DNA of 64,000 nucleotides, from assembly GCF_000152845.1 (NCBI RefSeq), contig NZ_CH902584.1, positions 1,392,933 through 1,456,932 on the forward strand, in the 5' to 3' direction. The position numbers and the translations under genes were made by a program. This document shows positions 45,071-54,539 of this stretch, piece by piece. How positions within the stretch are numbered: the first letter of the stretch is position 1; each line of letters opens with the position of its first letter. The notes under the pieces are model-generated. The model made no database searches. It was not told the DNA's origin and worked only from the letters and a program-made list of their open reading frames with translations. This stretch comes from Roseovarius sp. 217 (GTDB lineage: Bacteria > Pseudomonadota > Alphaproteobacteria > Rhodobacterales > Rhodobacteraceae).

Positions 45071-48006
45071 TGGCCCACCTTTGTCACATGCGGCGTGTCG
45101 GTCATTTCCCATTCACCATACCGTGCCAGTTGGTCGTAATCGCCATCATCCTCGGCCATGCGCGGCGCACGGCGGGCGGTATAGCCCATATCAGGGTCGA
45201 AATAGGCCGACATCAGGGCGTGAAACTCTGACCAGATCTTGTCCGGTGGTTCTGTATCGAGAGGGGCGTCCAGCTCTTTGGGAGTGCTGCCAAGTCCGAT
45301 GAATACCGCGCGGGCGACACGGGTCGGACCCATGCCCTCAAAGCCTGAACGGGTGGCAATCGCGGCCTCAAGCAGCAATTGCTTGTCGAAACTGGTCTGT
45401 TCCTTGGTCGAAGGCGGCGCGCCGGTTTTGTAATCGTAGATATGCAGTCGCCCCAGATCGTCGAGATCTAGCCGGTCGGCTTTGGCAGAGAGGGTAAAGC
45501 CCAGATCCGGCAGGGTCGCGCGCCCCGCGGCCTCGAAATACACGGGATGGGCCAGCGCGCGACGCTGCGCCTCAGTGTCTATAAACCAGTCAGCCACCCG
45601 TTCGAGCCGCGCCAGCCAAAGGGCGCGCGCCTCGGCCCAAGGCACGTTTTGGGCCAGAACAGTCTCTGCATGGCGCATAAGCGTGGCGTGGGTGCACTGC
45701 GCAGGATGCTCCAGCGTTTCGCGAATGAAGCCTTCGAGGATTTCATGCAGCACGGTGCCGCGCAACAGCGCATCGGGCGCGCGCATGAGCGGATCGAGCG
45801 GGCGCAGTTTGAGGATATGGCGGGCATAGATGGCATAGGGGTCGCGAATGAGACGCTTGATCTCGGTCACGGTCAGGTGATCAGGTCGCACGGCGACGGG
45901 CGGGGCGGGCGCCGGGCGGGCAGCGCGGGGCGCCTCGCCCGGTTCCTCAAGCGCCGCAGCGTGGTCAAGCCAGACGTGGCCACGGGCGCGCATGGCGTCA
46001 ATAGCCGCTTGCCCGCCTTGATCGGGAAGGCCAGAAAGCAGGTTCAGGATACGGTTCAACCAGCGCGATACCACGGTTTCGGCATCGGCAGAGCGCACGG
46101 AACGGGTGAGCCAGACCTCGGGTGCGGCAATCGCCTGTTGGAAATCATGCGCCGAAAGGCCGATTCGCCGCTCGGGCAGCAAGAGACCCACCTGATGACG
46201 CAGGGCGCGGTTGAGCCATGGGTCGGCTTTGGGGGATACGGGCCAGCTGCCCTCATTCAGTCCGGCGAGGATCAAGAGATCGGCCCCCTGAACGCGCGCC
46301 TCAAGCGTGCCCCAGATGAGGATATGGGGGTGCGGATCAACAGGATTGCGCACCTCGCGCGCGCTGAGAACTTTGTGAAAGAGGCTGGAATAGTCACTGG
46401 CGCTGAGCGTGCCTGCGTGATGTGCCTCGGTCTGCAACTCGGTCACGGCCTTCTGCGCCTCTTGACCGGCATCCTTGAGCCAGAGCGTGCCGGAGCCTGT
46501 GCCATGGCAGCCGTGGGCGATCTGTTCAGCCAGTTCCAAATGCGCGGCGACACTGTTTTCAAGCGGCATTTCACCGGAATAGTCTCTGTTCACGAAGCAA
46601 TCGCAGAGCCAGTTGACCCAATCGGGGATGAGTTGATCCCTTTGGCCCGCACCCCAGGCGCGCAGGCTGTCTTCGGTCGGATAGGGCGGACCATGGCGGC
46701 GCAGGTGCAATTCCAACTCTCGGGTCAGGCGCAGATGCGTGCCACGTTCCGCCCCCTGATGCGCCAACGGATGCTTGAGCAGGGTCAGCAGCGATTCGGC
46801 GCTGAGCCGGTTGCGGAAAAGATCGGCGACATGACGCAGGAAACGCCCCGGCGGCGAGAGGTGCAGCGGCAGGCCCGCACTGTCATCGGGCAGGATATCC
46901 CAACGGTCAAGCGCGGCGGTCACTTGACGGGTGAGGGTCCGGTCGGGGGTGATGAGGGCGGCGGTGCGCCCATCCTCTGCCGCCTGACGCAGGCGCATGG
47001 CGATGGCGAGCGCCTCTTGGCGTTGCGACGGGGCCTCGACCAGCGTCACATCGGCCATAGCCCCGGTGATGTCGCGCAGATGCGGACCATCGCGTAACCA
47101 TTGATCGGTCACGGGGGCCGGGCGCAGGGCCAATGACACCAGCGCGTTGCGTGCCGGATTGGCGGGGCGGGTGTCGGACCACGGCCGGATATCGACCGGC
47201 GTGATCCCGGCCCCCACCGCCACGCGGCAAAAGCGGTATTGGGGATGATCCTCGGACAGCATGGCATCGTCCAACGCGTCCCAGACCGGGGCGGGCGTGT
47301 CGAAATCAAAGCCGGGCAGCACCACCGCCCCTTGCGGCAGGCGCGCAACCGCCTGCATGAGATGCTGCGTCGCCCCGCGCGAGCCGGTGGAGCCTGCGAG
47401 GATCACGGGATGCTTTGGCGGCATTTCGTCCCAGAGGGCCGCCAGACGCTCTATCACGAGCCGCTGACGGGTTTCCACATCGGGGGCGGCACCGCCCGCC
47501 TCGAAATAATGTCGGACGATGCCGAGAAAGGATTTGATCCGGGCCCAATGGCCGGATTGGTCGCTGACATCGAGCGCCTCGATGGCGTGCGGCGACACGC
47601 CTTCGCCGTGCATTTCGTCCATCAGCCCGGCAAGGCTATCGGAAAGGTCGTAGATCGCGCTGCGCGGGGCCAAATCAGGGGCGCTGTCGAGCAGTTTGGT
47701 GATCAGCCGCACCAGTTCCAGCCTGCGGCGCAGGGGCGGCACCGCGTCGGGGATATGGGCCAGATCCCACAGTTCTCCGAGATCGGTCAGGAGGCTGATG
47801 CGCGGCAAGAGGCAGGGGGGGCCTTGGTCGAACAACTCGCGGATGCGGCGGGCCATGCGGCGGGTGTTGACGATAAGTTGCACGCGCGCGAGGGTTTCGG
47901 GCGGTTGGCCTGCGTGACGCGCGCGCAGGCCCCCGACCAGAGCGCGGGGGAAATCCACGCCGGGGGGGATGCCATAGAGGCGGGGGGCGTCCGAGGGGTC
48001 AAACAT
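45067..48006 (-). CDS. addB: Double-strand break repair protein AddB
   Basis: 979 residues. It has a degenerate helicase body and a C-terminal PD-(D/E)XK nuclease with GTVLHEILEGFIRETL, SAKADRLDLDDLGRLHIYDY and KTGAPPS. No cysteine cluster follows the nuclease, unlike Gram-positive AddB, whose C-terminal cysteines bind an Fe-S cluster. The start MFDPSDAPRLYGIPPGVDFP at 48006 overlaps the murU end by eight bases. It is part of the addA-addB-murU-amgK-tsaE operon. Confidence 0.95.
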   Translation of the reverse strand: MFDPSDAPRLYGIPPGVDFPRALVGGLRARHAGQPPETLARVQLIVNTRRMARRIRELFDQGPPCLLPRISLLTDLGELWDLAHIPDAVPPLRRRLELVRLITKLLDSAPDLAPRSAIYDLSDSLAGLMDEMHGEGVSPHAIEALDVSDQSGHWARIKSFLGIVRHYFEAGGAAPDVETRQRLVIERLAALWDEMPPKHPVILAGSTGSRGATQHLMQAVARLPQGAVVLPGFDFDTPAPVWDALDDAMLSEDHPQYRFCRVAVGAGITPVDIRPWSDTRPANPARNALVSLALRPAPVTDQWLRDGPHLRDITGAMADVTLVEAPSQRQEALAIAMRLRQAAEDGRTAALITPDRTLTRQVTAALDRWDILPDDSAGLPLHLSPPGRFLRHVADLFRNRLSAESLLTLLKHPLAHQGAERGTHLRLTRELELHLRRHGPPYPTEDSLRAWGAGQRDQLIPDWVNWLCDCFVNRDYSGEMPLENSVAAHLELAEQIAHGCHGTGSGTLWLKDAGQEAQKAVTELQTEAHHAGTLSASDYSSLFHKVLSAREVRNPVDPHPHILIWGTLEARVQGADLLILAGLNEGSWPVSPKADPWLNRALRHQVGLLLPERRIGLSAHDFQQAIAAPEVWLTRSVRSADAETVVSRWLNRILNLLSGLPDQGGQAAIDAMRARGHVWLDHAAALEEPGEAPRAARPAPAPPVAVRPDHLTVTEIKRLIRDPYAIYARHILKLRPLDPLMRAPDALLRGTVLHEILEGFIRETLEHPAQCTHATLMRHAETVLAQNVPWAEARALWLARLERVADWFIDTEAQRRALAHPVYFEAAGRATLPDLGFTLSAKADRLDLDDLGRLHIYDYKTGAPPSTKEQTSFDKQLLLEAAIATRSGFEGMGPTRVARAVFIGLGSTPKELDAPLDTEPPDKIWSEFHALMSAYFDPDMGYTARRAPRMAEDDGDYDQLARYGEWEMTDTPHVTKVGQ

Positions 48007-48682
48007 CGGCGGCGGCAAGCATGGATTCGGCCAGTGCGATCCCCTCGGGGCGACCGACATCGCACCAATGGCCGGGGTAGTCGGCGGCGAAGAGCCTGCG
48101 CTCGGCCAGCATCATGTCCCAGACACGGTTGAGGGAAAAGGCACGCTCGGGGATGGTGTGAAGCAGGTCGGGCTTTACGATCTGAAGCCCGGAATAAACA
48201 GAGCCCGGGCCGCGCGTGGCGCGCCCATCCGGGTCTATCTGGAAATCGCCCGTGCCGGAATGGCCGACGGCCTGCGCGCGCGGGATGCAGAGCAGAAGCG
48301 CGTCCATTTCTGCGGGGCGCCAGAGGCGTGCGAGGTGGTCGAGCGGATTGGGGCCGCGCCAGACGGCATCGGTGTTCATGGTAAAGACCGGGCCGGGGCC
48401 AAGCAGCGGCAGCGCGGCGCGAAGTCCGCCGCCGGTTTCCAAAATCTCAGGCGATTCGAGAGAGAAGCGGATAGCGCGCCCCGCCAGATGCTGCGCCAGT
48501 TGATCAGCCAGATAGTGCAGGTTCGCCACCACCGGGGCCGCGCCATGCGCCGTGACGAGATCCAGCGCGTGGTCGATGAGCGGGCGACCTGCCACCTCGA
48601 TCAGCGGTTTGGGACGGGTCGCGGTCAGCGCCCCCATGCGCGTGCCGAACCCGGCGGCAAAGAGCATCAGCGGCAGGCTCAT
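47999..48682 (-). CDS. murU: MurU-type N-acetylmuramate-1-phosphate uridylyltransferase
   Basis: 227 residues. It is a nucleotidyltransferase with the signature LMLFAAGFGTRMGALTATRP and KPLIEVAGRPLIDH, the metal Asp in FTMNTDAVWRG and DVGRPEGIALAES. With AmgK it recycles muramic acid to UDP-MurNAc. The amgK-murU order, with ATGA overlap to amgK, supports the specific call over a generic NTP transferase. Confidence 0.87.
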   Translation of the reverse strand: MSLPLMLFAAGFGTRMGALTATRPKPLIEVAGRPLIDHALDLVTAHGAAPVVANLHYLADQLAQHLAGRAIRFSLESPEILETGGGLRAALPLLGPGPVFTMNTDAVWRGPNPLDHLARLWRPAEMDALLLCIPRAQAVGHSGTGDFQIDPDGRATRGPGSVYSGLQIVKPDLLHTIPERAFSLNRVWDMMLAERRLFAADYPGHWCDVGRPEGIALAESMLAAADV

Positions 48683-49689
48683 GGCGCGCGTTGCGCGCGC
48701 AGGCGCTCTCTGACGGCGGGTGTTGGCGCAGGGAGCGCGGTGCGCAGGAGATCGGCAACCGGGGCAAGTGCCGGGTGATCGAGATCCCGTTGCAGATGGT
48801 CCCAGACGCGCGGGATGAGGTCGATGTAATGCGCCTTGCCATCGCGCAGGCAGAGGCGGGCAAAGACGCCGAGGATACGAAGATTGCGCTGCGCGCCGAG
48901 GCAGTGATAGGCGGCCTCAAAGGCGGTCTGATCCGTGCCGGTTGCGGCGCAATAGCGGGCAATCATCGCAGTCTGGAGCGGTTGGGGCACATCGCGGCGG
49001 GCGTCTTGCAGCACAGAGACCAGATCATAGGCCCGGTGACCCGTCATGGCGTCCTGAAAATCCAGAAGGCCGACACGGGCCGCCCCTCCGCGCGCCGGCA
49101 GCCAGAGCAGGTTCTCGGCGTGATAGTCGCGCAGGACGATCACATCGGTGGTTCCGGAGTGCTGGCGCAAGACACTGTGCAGCGCGGCGAGAGCTTCGGC
49201 GCGCTGTGGGCTGTTTTCACCCGTAGCGCCAGTGAGATACCAGTCAAAGGCGAGGGCCGCCATTTCGGTCATGGTGTCTGGGCCGTAGGGTTTGAGACCC
49301 TCAGGCGGGGGCGCGCGGTGCATTTCGGTCAGCACATCGGTGGCAGCGGCGTATAGCTGCTGCTCCATTTGTGGCGCAACCGGGATGACGCGGGCAAAGA
49401 GTGCGTCGCCCAAGTCCTCAAGGATCAGGAAGCCGCGCGCCTCGTCCTGTGCAAAGACCTGTGGGGCGCTGAGGCCGAGGCCGGTGAGATAACCGGCAAT
49501 CTGCAGGAAGGGGCGCACATCCTCGCCACGTTCGGGTGGCGCATCCATCAGCACGGCACTCGCGCCGGTGTCACGCCGCAGCCGCAGATAGCGCCGGTTA
49601 GAGGCATCGCCAGCCAAAGGGGAAAGCGCCGCATCGGCCCAATCAGTCCCGGCGAGAAAGCCCAGCATCAGGGCAGTGCGCTCAGTCAT
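48679..49689 (-). CDS. amgK: AmgK anomeric MurNAc/GlcNAc kinase
   Basis: 336 residues. It is of the aminoglycoside-phosphotransferase fold: GDASNRRYLRLRRD at the nucleotide site, FLILEDLGDALF, the catalytic loop VIVLRDYHAENLLWLP and metal site VGLLDFQDAMTGHRAYDLVS. In Pseudomonas AmgK phosphorylates MurNAc at C1 for MurU, bypassing de novo precursor synthesis and lowering fosfomycin sensitivity. It overlaps tsaE by eight bases. Confidence 0.87.
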   Translation of the reverse strand: MTERTALMLGFLAGTDWADAALSPLAGDASNRRYLRLRRDTGASAVLMDAPPERGEDVRPFLQIAGYLTGLGLSAPQVFAQDEARGFLILEDLGDALFARVIPVAPQMEQQLYAAATDVLTEMHRAPPPEGLKPYGPDTMTEMAALAFDWYLTGATGENSPQRAEALAALHSVLRQHSGTTDVIVLRDYHAENLLWLPARGGAARVGLLDFQDAMTGHRAYDLVSVLQDARRDVPQPLQTAMIARYCAATGTDQTAFEAAYHCLGAQRNLRILGVFARLCLRDGKAHYIDLIPRVWDHLQRDLDHPALAPVADLLRTALPAPTPAVRERLRAQRAP

Positions 49690-50167
49690 TCAATAGCCCC
49701 TTTAGTCGCTGTCCCCACCTGTCATCCTGCCACGTCAACCGCAAGAGGCGGCGATCCTCTGCGCCGGGGTCTGTCAACGGGTCGAAATGCAGCCAGAGGG
49801 CATCAATCGGGGTCAGGTCCCCGAGACGGTCAGGCCATTCGATCAGGCAAATGGCGTCGGAAAACGCCTCGGTCAGGCCCAGTTCGACAAGCTCGATTGC
49901 GTCGCTCAGGCGGTAGAGGTCGGCATGCCAGATGTCGGCCGTCCGCCCCGGATAGGTCTGGACAAGGGTATAGGTCGGTGAGGGCACATCTTCGGGGGTG
50001 ATCAGCAGGGATTGAATCAGGCAGCGGGCGAAATGGGTCTTGCCCGCGCCCACGCCGCCCGAGAGCAGGACCGTATCGCCGGGTCTGAGCCGGGGTGCGA
50101 GGCCTTGGGCCAAGGTGCAGGTCGCATCGGGGCTGGCGAGGGGGATAAGGACGTGGTGATCGGACAT
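49682..50167 (-). CDS. tsaE: tRNA threonylcarbamoyladenosine ATPase subunit TsaE
   Basis: 161 residues. The P-loop LLSGGVGAGKTHFARCLIQS and TYTLVQTYPGRTADIWHADLYR are the family signatures, and AICLIEWPDRLGD supplies the Walker B-like strand. It drives TsaBD in t6A formation. It is the first gene of the overlapping tsaE-amgK-murU-addB-addA block, 40 bases after the PAS gene. tsaB is near 21 kb. Confidence 0.94.
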   Translation of the reverse strand: MSDHHVLIPLASPDATCTLAQGLAPRLRPGDTVLLSGGVGAGKTHFARCLIQSLLITPEDVPSPTYTLVQTYPGRTADIWHADLYRLSDAIELVELGLTEAFSDAICLIEWPDRLGDLTPIDALWLHFDPLTDPGAEDRRLLRLTWQDDRWGQRLKGLLND

Positions 50168-50207
50168 GCTCCGACACTACACACGCCGCGTTCGCCCGCA
50201 ACCCGGA

Positions 50208-51716
50208 TCAGCGTGCGGGCAGGCCAACAGCGCCTGTTGATGCGCTTTCCCGGCTCTTGAGGCAGAGCATGAATTGGCCTCGACCAAGCGGCACCACCCG
50301 CACGTCCGCGCCCTTTTGACCCGGTGGGCCGGCGCTGTCGTGGAGAGTTGCAACCAGACGCCGCGTCGTGATGCGATCCTCTATCTCCGGCCAGAGGCCG
50401 GGATCGGGATAGCGTGCGCTGCACGCGCTGATCACGTCATGCAGCCTCATCTCGGCAAAGGTGACATCCGGGGCAATCCCCAGCATCTCGCCAAAAGTGG
50501 TGTTGCAGAAGAGAAGACGACCATCCTGCGCGAGCACGGCGATCCCGTCCTCCAGCCGGTCGATGACGGATTGGTGCAGGTCCATCTGGAGCCTGTGACG
50601 CCGGGTGACAGAGACCTCGAGCGAGATATCCTCGAACATAAAGGCCACTGCGCCATCGGGATGGGGCCGTCCTGTGACGCGGTAGGTCTGGCCCGAGGGC
50701 AAGGTCCAGACCTCGTGATAGAGACCGCCTGTGGCGCTTTTGACCATATCGGCGATCTGGCCGCGCCAGCTTGCGTAGTTTTTGGGTTCGGGCATCACCA
50801 TCCGGTCGCGCAAGGCGTCGAAAAAGCCAAAGAGACTCGGCCGAGCGCTGAGAAATTCAGGCGAGAGACTTGTGAGATCGGTCAGCGCGGGATTGAAGAC
50901 CGCCAATGTCTTGGCCCGGTCGAACACCACCAGCCCGGCAGTCAGATCGGCAAAGGTCTTGCTGAGCGTTTGGACAAAATCACGTTGCGCTGTTTCGGCC
51001 CGGATCAGGCGTGTGATGTCGAAGGCGTAATGAATGGTGCCGGACTCTGTGCGGGTCACATGCAGATCATACGATTGATCCGCCGCTCCCCCTTCGCCCG
51101 TCAGGGTCAGTCGTGTCCGCAGGGTGCCACCGAGGTCCGGCAGATCATCGGGAGGTCCCGTAAGGCGCGCGGTATGTCGAGGTGCGATGGCGCGGGCGCT
51201 GTCATTCTGCCAGATCACAGTGCCGACTGCGTCCATTATCCAGACGGGGAGCGGCGCGCTCTGCGCGGCGAGGGATTGGGATTGTAAATCGTGGTGGTGA
51301 CAGGCCTGGGCGTGGCGGGCGGCGGCATCGGCGGGCGCATCGTCCCGCAACACGGCGCGCACTGTCTCGTTCTGACGGGAGAGATGGAGTTGCGCCGCGC
51401 CGTCCGCCAACAACCGAAGGCTCTCCCCGTCGGTCAGATCCTCGTACCCGTGCGGCAAATTCCCAAACCGAAAGCCCATCCACCTGCGAAACCGCGCCCA
51501 ATCGTTCTCTGCCTCGCGCGCGTCGGGAAGGAGCAGGTTGGCCGCGTCGTGATCCACCAGGATTCCGCCCCGAAAGAGAAACACCGTCTCTTGCTTTCCG
51601 GTTTCATCAGTGGCCGCGGTAGGCGCGGTACGGCCCATCAGCCAGAGCGCAACCATCGAAAGCATCAGAGCCAGCGGCACCAGAATGGCAATATCCCAAA
51701 CGGTCATGTCAGACAT
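50208..51716 (-). CDS. Membrane-anchored PAS-domain protein without a kinase domain
   Basis: About 502 residues. One N-terminal membrane helix (TVWDIAILVPLALMLSMVAL) precedes three PAS-like regions: about 165-230 (PVWIMDAVGTVIWQNDSARA), about 265-390 (LTAGLVVFDRAKTLAVFNPA) and about 400-470 (DGIAVLAQDGRLLFCNTTFG). No His-kinase, GGDEF, EAL or HTH domain follows. GAGGG six bases before the ATG at 51716 supports this start. It lies 75 bases downstream of regB on the same strand, so a link to redox sensing is plausible but unproven. Confidence 0.85.
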   Translation of the reverse strand: MSDMTVWDIAILVPLALMLSMVALWLMGRTAPTAATDETGKQETVFLFRGGILVDHDAANLLLPDAREAENDWARFRRWMGFRFGNLPHGYEDLTDGESLRLLADGAAQLHLSRQNETVRAVLRDDAPADAAARHAQACHHHDLQSQSLAAQSAPLPVWIMDAVGTVIWQNDSARAIAPRHTARLTGPPDDLPDLGGTLRTRLTLTGEGGAADQSYDLHVTRTESGTIHYAFDITRLIRAETAQRDFVQTLSKTFADLTAGLVVFDRAKTLAVFNPALTDLTSLSPEFLSARPSLFGFFDALRDRMVMPEPKNYASWRGQIADMVKSATGGLYHEVWTLPSGQTYRVTGRPHPDGAVAFMFEDISLEVSVTRRHRLQMDLHQSVIDRLEDGIAVLAQDGRLLFCNTTFGEMLGIAPDVTFAEMRLHDVISACSARYPDPGLWPEIEDRITTRRLVATLHDSAGPPGQKGADVRVVPLGRGQFMLCLKSRESASTGAVGLPAR

Positions 51717-51791
51717 CCGCATCCCTCGCAGGCTGTTTCCGAGAGCGAGCTTGGCGCAGAGTGGTTAAGGGGCGATTAACGTCAGTCGGGA

Positions 51792-53180
51792 TCAGCCGCG
51801 AATGGGCTGGTTCACTCCCAAGGCCGGGTTGAGCGCGCCCGATGGGGCCTCGATGGCGTTGCGGGGCCATGAGACCTCAACCATGGCCCCGGTGCGCGTT
51901 GCATGGCTGGCCTGCGTGCGGAACGAGTCCGAGCCGTTGGCAAAGGTGAGATCGGCGCCTGACCGCTCCAACAGGGTTTTGGCGATGAAGAGGCCCAATC
52001 CCATGCCTTCGTATTCCGGGCGCTGCGGATCGCTGGTGGGCGCACGGCGGCGGATGAAGGGGTCGCCGATGCGCCCCAGCATGTCCGGCGGATAGCCGCG
52101 CCCATCGTCCATGATCCGCAGCGTGATGGCATCTTCGGTCCAGCCGCTCTCGACCCATACATTCTCGCGCGCGAAATCCACAGCGTTCTGGATCAGGTTG
52201 CGCAGGCCGTGAATCACTTCGGGGCGGCGCAGCACAGTCGGCTGGGTGATCAGATCCCCCTCGCCATGATCGAAATGAATCAGTTTGCCCCGGTCGACAT
52301 GCGGCTCTGCCGCTTCTTCGATGAGCGCGGTCAGGGGGGCGCTGCGCAGGTGCAGATCATCCTTGCCCACGCGACCCATGGAGCGCAGGATGTCGCGGCA
52401 ACGGTCGGTTTGCTGCACGATCAAGAGCGCATCCTCGCGCAGGTCCGGGTGATCGGTCAGTTCCTCCGCCAGTTCGGCGCTGGCCAATTTGATAGTCGCG
52501 AGCGGCGTGCCCAATTCATGCGCGGCGGCGGCGACCACGCCGCCCAGATCGGTCAGTTTCTGTTCGCGCGCGAGCGCCATTTGCGTGGCTTGCAGGGCGT
52601 CTGACATGGCGTGCATTTCCTGTACGATCCAGCGTGAATAGACCCCGAGAAAGAGGACCGCGATGACAATGGCCACCCAGTTGCCAAAGCGGAACACATC
52701 CGGCATCGCCAGAACGAACCCATCCTGAAGCCGCAGCGGCAGGTAGAATTGCATCAAGAGCGTGACGATCATGATCGCCATCGCGCCGAGAAAGGCGGTG
52801 GAGCGCCCCGAGAGGGCAGAGGCCGACACCGTGACGGGACCGACGATCAGGATCGAGAAGGGATTGTGCAGCCCGCCAGTGAGATAGAGCAAGAGCCCCA
52901 GTTGCAACATGTCGAAGAGCACGACCAGAAAGGTATCCTGCTCCGACAGGCGCTTGTTCTCGGCAAAGACGAAGGCGGCGACGAGATTGCTTGCAATTGA
53001 AACCCCGATCACCAGAAAGCAGAGGCCGATTTCCAGATCGAGGTGATAGACCCGTTCGGCGATGATCAGCGCCGTCGCCTGACCCACGATGGCCCACCAG
53101 CGCAACAGGACCAGCGTGCGCAGCCGGATCCAATTGCCGCGTTCGCGGGATTTGAACAGATCAGGTGAGGGATGAGCCAT
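51792..53180 (-). CDS. regB: Redox-responsive sensor histidine kinase RegB (PrrB)
   Basis: 462 residues with about six N-terminal helices holding the quinone-sensing motif LYLTGGLHNPFSIL (about 102-108 for GGLHNPF). The H-box AAAAHELGTPLATIKLA has the phosphorylated His at about 221, and the redox Cys lies in QQTDRCRDILR (about 261; His225 and Cys265 in Rhodobacter). ATP lid motifs DDGRGYPPDMLGRIGDPF and GLGLFIAKTLLERSGA follow. RegB represses its kinase under oxidising conditions through that cysteine and quinone. It diverges from senC; a longer start at 53204 is possible. Confidence 0.95.
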   Translation of the reverse strand: MAHPSPDLFKSRERGNWIRLRTLVLLRWWAIVGQATALIIAERVYHLDLEIGLCFLVIGVSIASNLVAAFVFAENKRLSEQDTFLVVLFDMLQLGLLLYLTGGLHNPFSILIVGPVTVSASALSGRSTAFLGAMAIMIVTLLMQFYLPLRLQDGFVLAMPDVFRFGNWVAIVIAVLFLGVYSRWIVQEMHAMSDALQATQMALAREQKLTDLGGVVAAAAHELGTPLATIKLASAELAEELTDHPDLREDALLIVQQTDRCRDILRSMGRVGKDDLHLRSAPLTALIEEAAEPHVDRGKLIHFDHGEGDLITQPTVLRRPEVIHGLRNLIQNAVDFARENVWVESGWTEDAITLRIMDDGRGYPPDMLGRIGDPFIRRRAPTSDPQRPEYEGMGLGLFIAKTLLERSGADLTFANGSDSFRTQASHATRTGAMVEVSWPRNAIEAPSGALNPALGVNQPIRG

Positions 53181-53229
53181 ATGTGCGCCTGCGTCCCATT
53201 GCATGCGGGGGAGGGGATGTTACATAGGC

Positions 53230-53253
53230 CGAACGTTGCACTCTGCCCGTTCG
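53230..53253. promoter_or_regulatory. Inverted repeat in the regB-senC divergent region
   Basis: CGAACG (53230-53235) and CGTTCG (53248-53253) form exact arms around 12 bases, with GTTCGAAC overlapping the second arm. Position between divergent genes suggests a shared operator. I could not match the known RegA consensus closely. Confidence 0.35.
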
Positions 53254-53269
53254 AACGCAAGGACATCCC

Positions 53270-53899
53270 ATGACCCGCCTGATCGCCATGTCTGCCGCTG
53301 CTGTCTTGATCTTCGGTTTGGGGATCACCTATGTCATGACGATGGGCAAGACGGGCGATGACCAGTTTGCGCAATGCCGGGCGTCGAATGTGGCGGGCGG
53401 GGCTGCACAGATCGGTGGAGCGTTCACCCTTGTCAGCGAGACCGGCGAGACGGTCACAGACAAAGAGGTGATTGATCAACCCGCTCTGATCTATTTCGGC
53501 TACACCTTCTGCCCGGATGTCTGCCCCTTGGACGGGGCGCGCAACGCGGCAGCGGTCGATCTGCTGGAGGAGCGGGGCGCCATGGTCAAGCCGGTGTTCA
53601 TCTCGATCGACCCAAAGCGGGACACGCCCGAGGTGATGGCTGAGTACACCGAGTATCTGCATCCCCGGATGCTGGGTCTGACGGGCAGCGAAGAGCAGGT
53701 GCGCGCAGCCTCAAAGGCGTATCGCACATTCTTTCAGGCGCATAAGCCGACCGAGGGCGAGGAAGAGTTTTATTTGGTGGACCATTCCACCATGACCTAC
53801 CTGTCTCTGCCTCAGCACGGCTTTGTCGAGTTTTTCCGCCGTGACGTGACTCCAGAGCAAATGGCTGATCGCGTTCAATGTTTCATTGACGCAAGCTAG
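53270..53899 (+). CDS. senC: SCO/SenC family copper-binding protein
   Basis: 209 residues. An N-terminal anchor (LIAMSAAAVLIFGLGITYVM) is followed by a thioredoxin-fold domain with the copper motif CPDVC (Cys81, Cys85) and the distal His in YLVDHSTMTYL. SenC/PrrC supplies copper to cytochrome oxidase and helps transmit redox signals to RegB. It sits between regB (divergent) and regA, as in Rhodobacter. Confidence 0.94.
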   Translation: MTRLIAMSAAAVLIFGLGITYVMTMGKTGDDQFAQCRASNVAGGAAQIGGAFTLVSETGETVTDKEVIDQPALIYFGYTFCPDVCPLDGARNAAAVDLLEERGAMVKPVFISIDPKRDTPEVMAEYTEYLHPRMLGLTGSEEQVRAASKAYRTFFQAHKPTEGEEEFYLVDHSTMTYLSLPQHGFVEFFRRDVTPEQMADRVQCFIDAS

Positions 53900-53913
53900 A
53901 ATAGCGCGTTTGT

Positions 53914-53942
53914 TTGACGCAGGTCATGCAGCGGGCTAGAAC
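53914..53942 (+). promoter_or_regulatory. Candidate sigma-70 promoter of regA
   Basis: TTGACG at 53914-53919 and TAGAAC at 53937-53942, exactly 17 bases apart, about 30 bases before the regA ATG. This would allow regA to be made independently of senC. Confidence 0.42.
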
Positions 53943-53974
53943 CTACGACAGCGTTGCGCAACAGGAGGATCGGC

Positions 53975-54526
53975 ATGGCCGACGACATGCAGGACATCGG
54001 TGAAGACAGGTCGCTTCTGCTGGTTGACGATGACGAGGCATTTTTGAAACGTCTGGCCAAGGCCATGGAAAAGCGCGGTTTTGAGGTCGAGACCGCCGGA
54101 TCGGTCGCCGCCGGGCGCGCGATTGCCACGGCACGCCCCCCCGCCTATGCGGTGTGTGACCTGCGGTTGGAGGATGGCAACGGGCTCGATGTGGTCGAAG
54201 TGATCCGCGAAAAGCGGCCGGATAGCCGGATCGTGGTTCTGACGGGCTACGGCGCAATTGCGACCGCGGTCGCTGCGGTCAAGATCGGGGCCACGGATTA
54301 TCTGTCCAAGCCAGCAGATGCCACCGACATCACCAACGCGCTTTTGGCGAATGGTGCCGAATTGCCGCCACCGCCCGAGAACCCGATGAGCGCGGACCGG
54401 GTGCGCTGGGAGCATATTCAGCGGGTCTATGAGCTGTGCGATCGGAACGTGAGTGAAACCGCGCGGCGTCTGAATATGCATCGGCGTACATTGCAGCGGA
54501 TCTTGGCAAAGCGATCTCCAAGGTAG
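53975..54526 (+). CDS. regA: Response regulator RegA (PrrA)
   Basis: 183 residues. The receiver domain has SLLLVDDDEAFLKRLAKAME and the phosphorylated Asp at position 62 (AVCDLRLEDGNGLD). The C-terminal helix-turn-helix is the near-invariant VYELCDRNVSETARRLNMHR followed by RTLQRILAKRSPR. RegA switches photosynthesis, respiration, CO2 and nitrogen fixation genes when oxygen falls. AGGAGG at 53964-53969 precedes the ATG. In Rhodobacter capsulatus hvrA follows; here a glycosyltransferase block does. Confidence 0.97.
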   Translation: MADDMQDIGEDRSLLLVDDDEAFLKRLAKAMEKRGFEVETAGSVAAGRAIATARPPAYAVCDLRLEDGNGLDVVEVIREKRPDSRIVVLTGYGAIATAVAAVKIGATDYLSKPADATDITNALLANGAELPPPPENPMSADRVRWEHIQRVYELCDRNVSETARRLNMHRRTLQRILAKRSPR

Positions 54527-54539
54527 TTTCTAGCGATTT

